Below, piece by piece: positions 63,184 to 64,000 of a DNA stretch of 64,000 nucleotides (position 1 is its first letter; each line of letters begins with the position of its first letter). The position numbers and the translations under genes were made by a program. Source of the DNA: Cerina litoralis (lineage in GTDB: Bacteria > Bacteroidota > Bacteroidia > Flavobacteriales > Flavobacteriaceae); NCBI GenBank assembly GCA_022008415.1, contig JAIRBC010000011.1:79725-143724 (forward strand), given 5' to 3'. The notes below the pieces were generated by a model, which did no database searches, was not told the origin of the DNA, and saw nothing but the letters and a program-made list of their open reading frames with translations.

Positions 63184-63714
63184 ATGGATATTTTCAAGGG
63201 CCAAAACCTTCTAGAGTTCTCCGTTCGGTTTGAAACGGATGCTGATTGCAAGGAAACTTGGCCAGTCTTAATAGTGCAGTCGTTTATAAATGCGCCAAGT
63301 GTGGCTATGAAGCATGTCAGTAGCGGAAGGGTTTTTCCCAGGTCTGCAACATATGTTCCCATATAGAATCTGCGATGGCCAATACCTTTTTTCACAAGGT
63401 CAAGTTCGGTGTACGCAAGTTATTTTTCATTTGTTTCGAGATGGCCATCAACACCAAGAGCCTCTCCGCAAGCTATATAGGTGTAAGCTACGGTGTTACA
63501 GAAAAGACGGCACGTCTGTTCATGCTCAAGGCACAAGGTAAGAGAGGCCATGGAATCGAGCGGCAACCATCCTATGGAGGTACAGTTCGTACTGGACTGG
63601 GTAGGGAAAGATAGGAAGGAGTTAAGACGCAAAGAAAAAGAAGGCGGTATGGACCGTCGATTATGAGGATGAAAACCAATTTTTTTTCCGAGATTCATTT
63701 TATTAATGTGTTCA
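63184..63714 (+). pseudogene. Decayed IS1595-family transposase
   Basis: Fragments of one transposase occur in order in different frames. MDIFKGQNLLEFSVRF begins at 63184; a zinc ribbon (YKCAKCGYEA, then VCNICSHIESA) follows in another frame with a TAG at 63321-63323; HKVKFGVRKLFFICFEM and SYGVTEKTARLFM lie in 63375-63540; EAMESSGNHPME and KKKKAVWTVDYEDENQ follow after further frame changes. The order and motifs are those of IS1595-type transposases (zinc ribbon plus DDE domain). At least three frame breaks, a stop and a missing C-terminal part show it is inactive. Terminal repeats were not found. Confidence 0.85.
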
Positions 63715-64000
63715 TCGGTTTCGTTGCAACGAAGTCTGAATTTTAAAAAATGGTTGACGGAGGACTGAGTTGGAACTGTTTTTCCCGGTGATATCAGGGA
63801 TATCTCTTTTGTTTCCGATGAAATTGGGTTCATCGCTACAGATTAGGGAATATTTAAAACAACAATTCAAGACAAGGATTGGGTTTTGAATTACGACTCA
63901 GAGTTAGGGAGTGTATTCTAAACTCTGTCCGCTCCACCTCCCCTGCGGGGGGTACCCCCCGCAGGGGAGGTGCTCAGATCGAGCGGCATCCGTCCCTCAA
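63715..64000. other. Window end, no gene
   Basis: No supported gene is present. It holds the 38-bp palindrome (63935-63972). After it, the word ATCGAGCGGCA repeats a segment of the transposase remnant (near 63554), hinting at another element fragment beyond the window. Confidence 0.4.
63935..63972. repeat. 38-bp perfect GC-rich palindrome
   Basis: Every base from 63935 to 63953 pairs with its mirror from 63972 to 63954, centred on GGTACC. The arms contain six G and six C runs around the centre. No T-run follows on either side. The surrounding DNA is AT-rich, so the block stands out strongly. Confidence 0.85.

Noticed and set aside
63420..63833. 137-residue minus-strand frame over the transposase remnant
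   Set aside because: It is the antisense of the recognisable transposase fragments and has no motif of its own.

Overview
The window looks like chromosomal DNA of a free-living, probably marine, member of the Flavobacteriaceae (Bacteroidota). The evidence is gldH and sprE/porW of gliding and type IX secretion, several families largely confined to this group (DUF2480, DUF3078, DUF4292, DUF5687, DUF6168, DUF6341, DUF6427), an F-type ATP synthase operon without atpD/atpC, and many -7 elements of the Bacteroidota type TAnnTTTG. Nothing here names a genus. No rRNA, CRISPR array, prophage or intact insertion sequence was seen.

Layout. 1-3.2 kb: end of a Suf Fe-S assembly cluster (sufD tail, sufS, sufE, sufT-like DUF59, DUF2480). 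3.2-10 kb: a DUF3078 barrel, hemJ-like gene, orphan NtrY-like histidine kinase, DEDD exonuclease, EEP-family hydrolase and hflX. 9.9-10.8 kb is an 880-base stretch without a large gene; it holds a candidate small RNA with its own promoter and terminator, a probable 53-residue gene on the minus strand with its own terminator, and a 167-nt rod-shaped RNA resembling 6S RNA. 10.8-18.2 kb: an acyl-CoA synthetase, then a minus-strand ricT-gldH-PBP1A block and trhO. 18.7-22.6 kb: recA, a lipoprotein, an ECF sigma factor coupled to an unusual inner-membrane/outer-membrane barrel protein, and tRNA-Thr(CGU). 22.6-28.2 kb: plsC, trpS, dprA, a HU/SPOR protein, a thioesterase and an aldo/keto reductase. 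28.2-33.2 kb: a minus-strand envelope operon (flippase, dut, TPR, DUF4292, EnvC-like).

33.4-42.9 kb: the ATP synthase operon (bactofilin, AtpZ/I, DUF6168, atpB, E, F, H, A, G), with a dead four-helix-bundle gene between atpA and atpG, and sprE upstream. 43.3-47.7 kb: an ABC exporter pair, a PaaE-like reductase and a patatin. 48-51.4 kb: an arsenosugar biosynthesis set (DUF2064 glycosyltransferase, peroxidase-like protein, radical SAM ArsS) followed by a TetR regulator, with recurring ACCGAC-type dyads in the spacers. 51.6-56.1 kb: a GT9/DUF4254 pair, DUF6427, DUF6341 and purD. 56.2-62.9 kb: the end of a surface polysaccharide locus (UDP-glucuronate decarboxylase, priming sugar transferase, GT2, wecB, and an AT-rich lipoprotein related to glucuronyl C5-epimerases). 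The window ends in a decayed IS1595-type transposase and a 38-bp perfect palindrome.

The most useful second looks are the structured RNAs and small gene between hflX and the acyl-CoA synthetase, the inner-to-outer-membrane sigma-regulator protein, the dead gene and heptamer repeat inside the ATP synthase operon, the TetR operator candidates, and the C5-epimerase-like lipoprotein.
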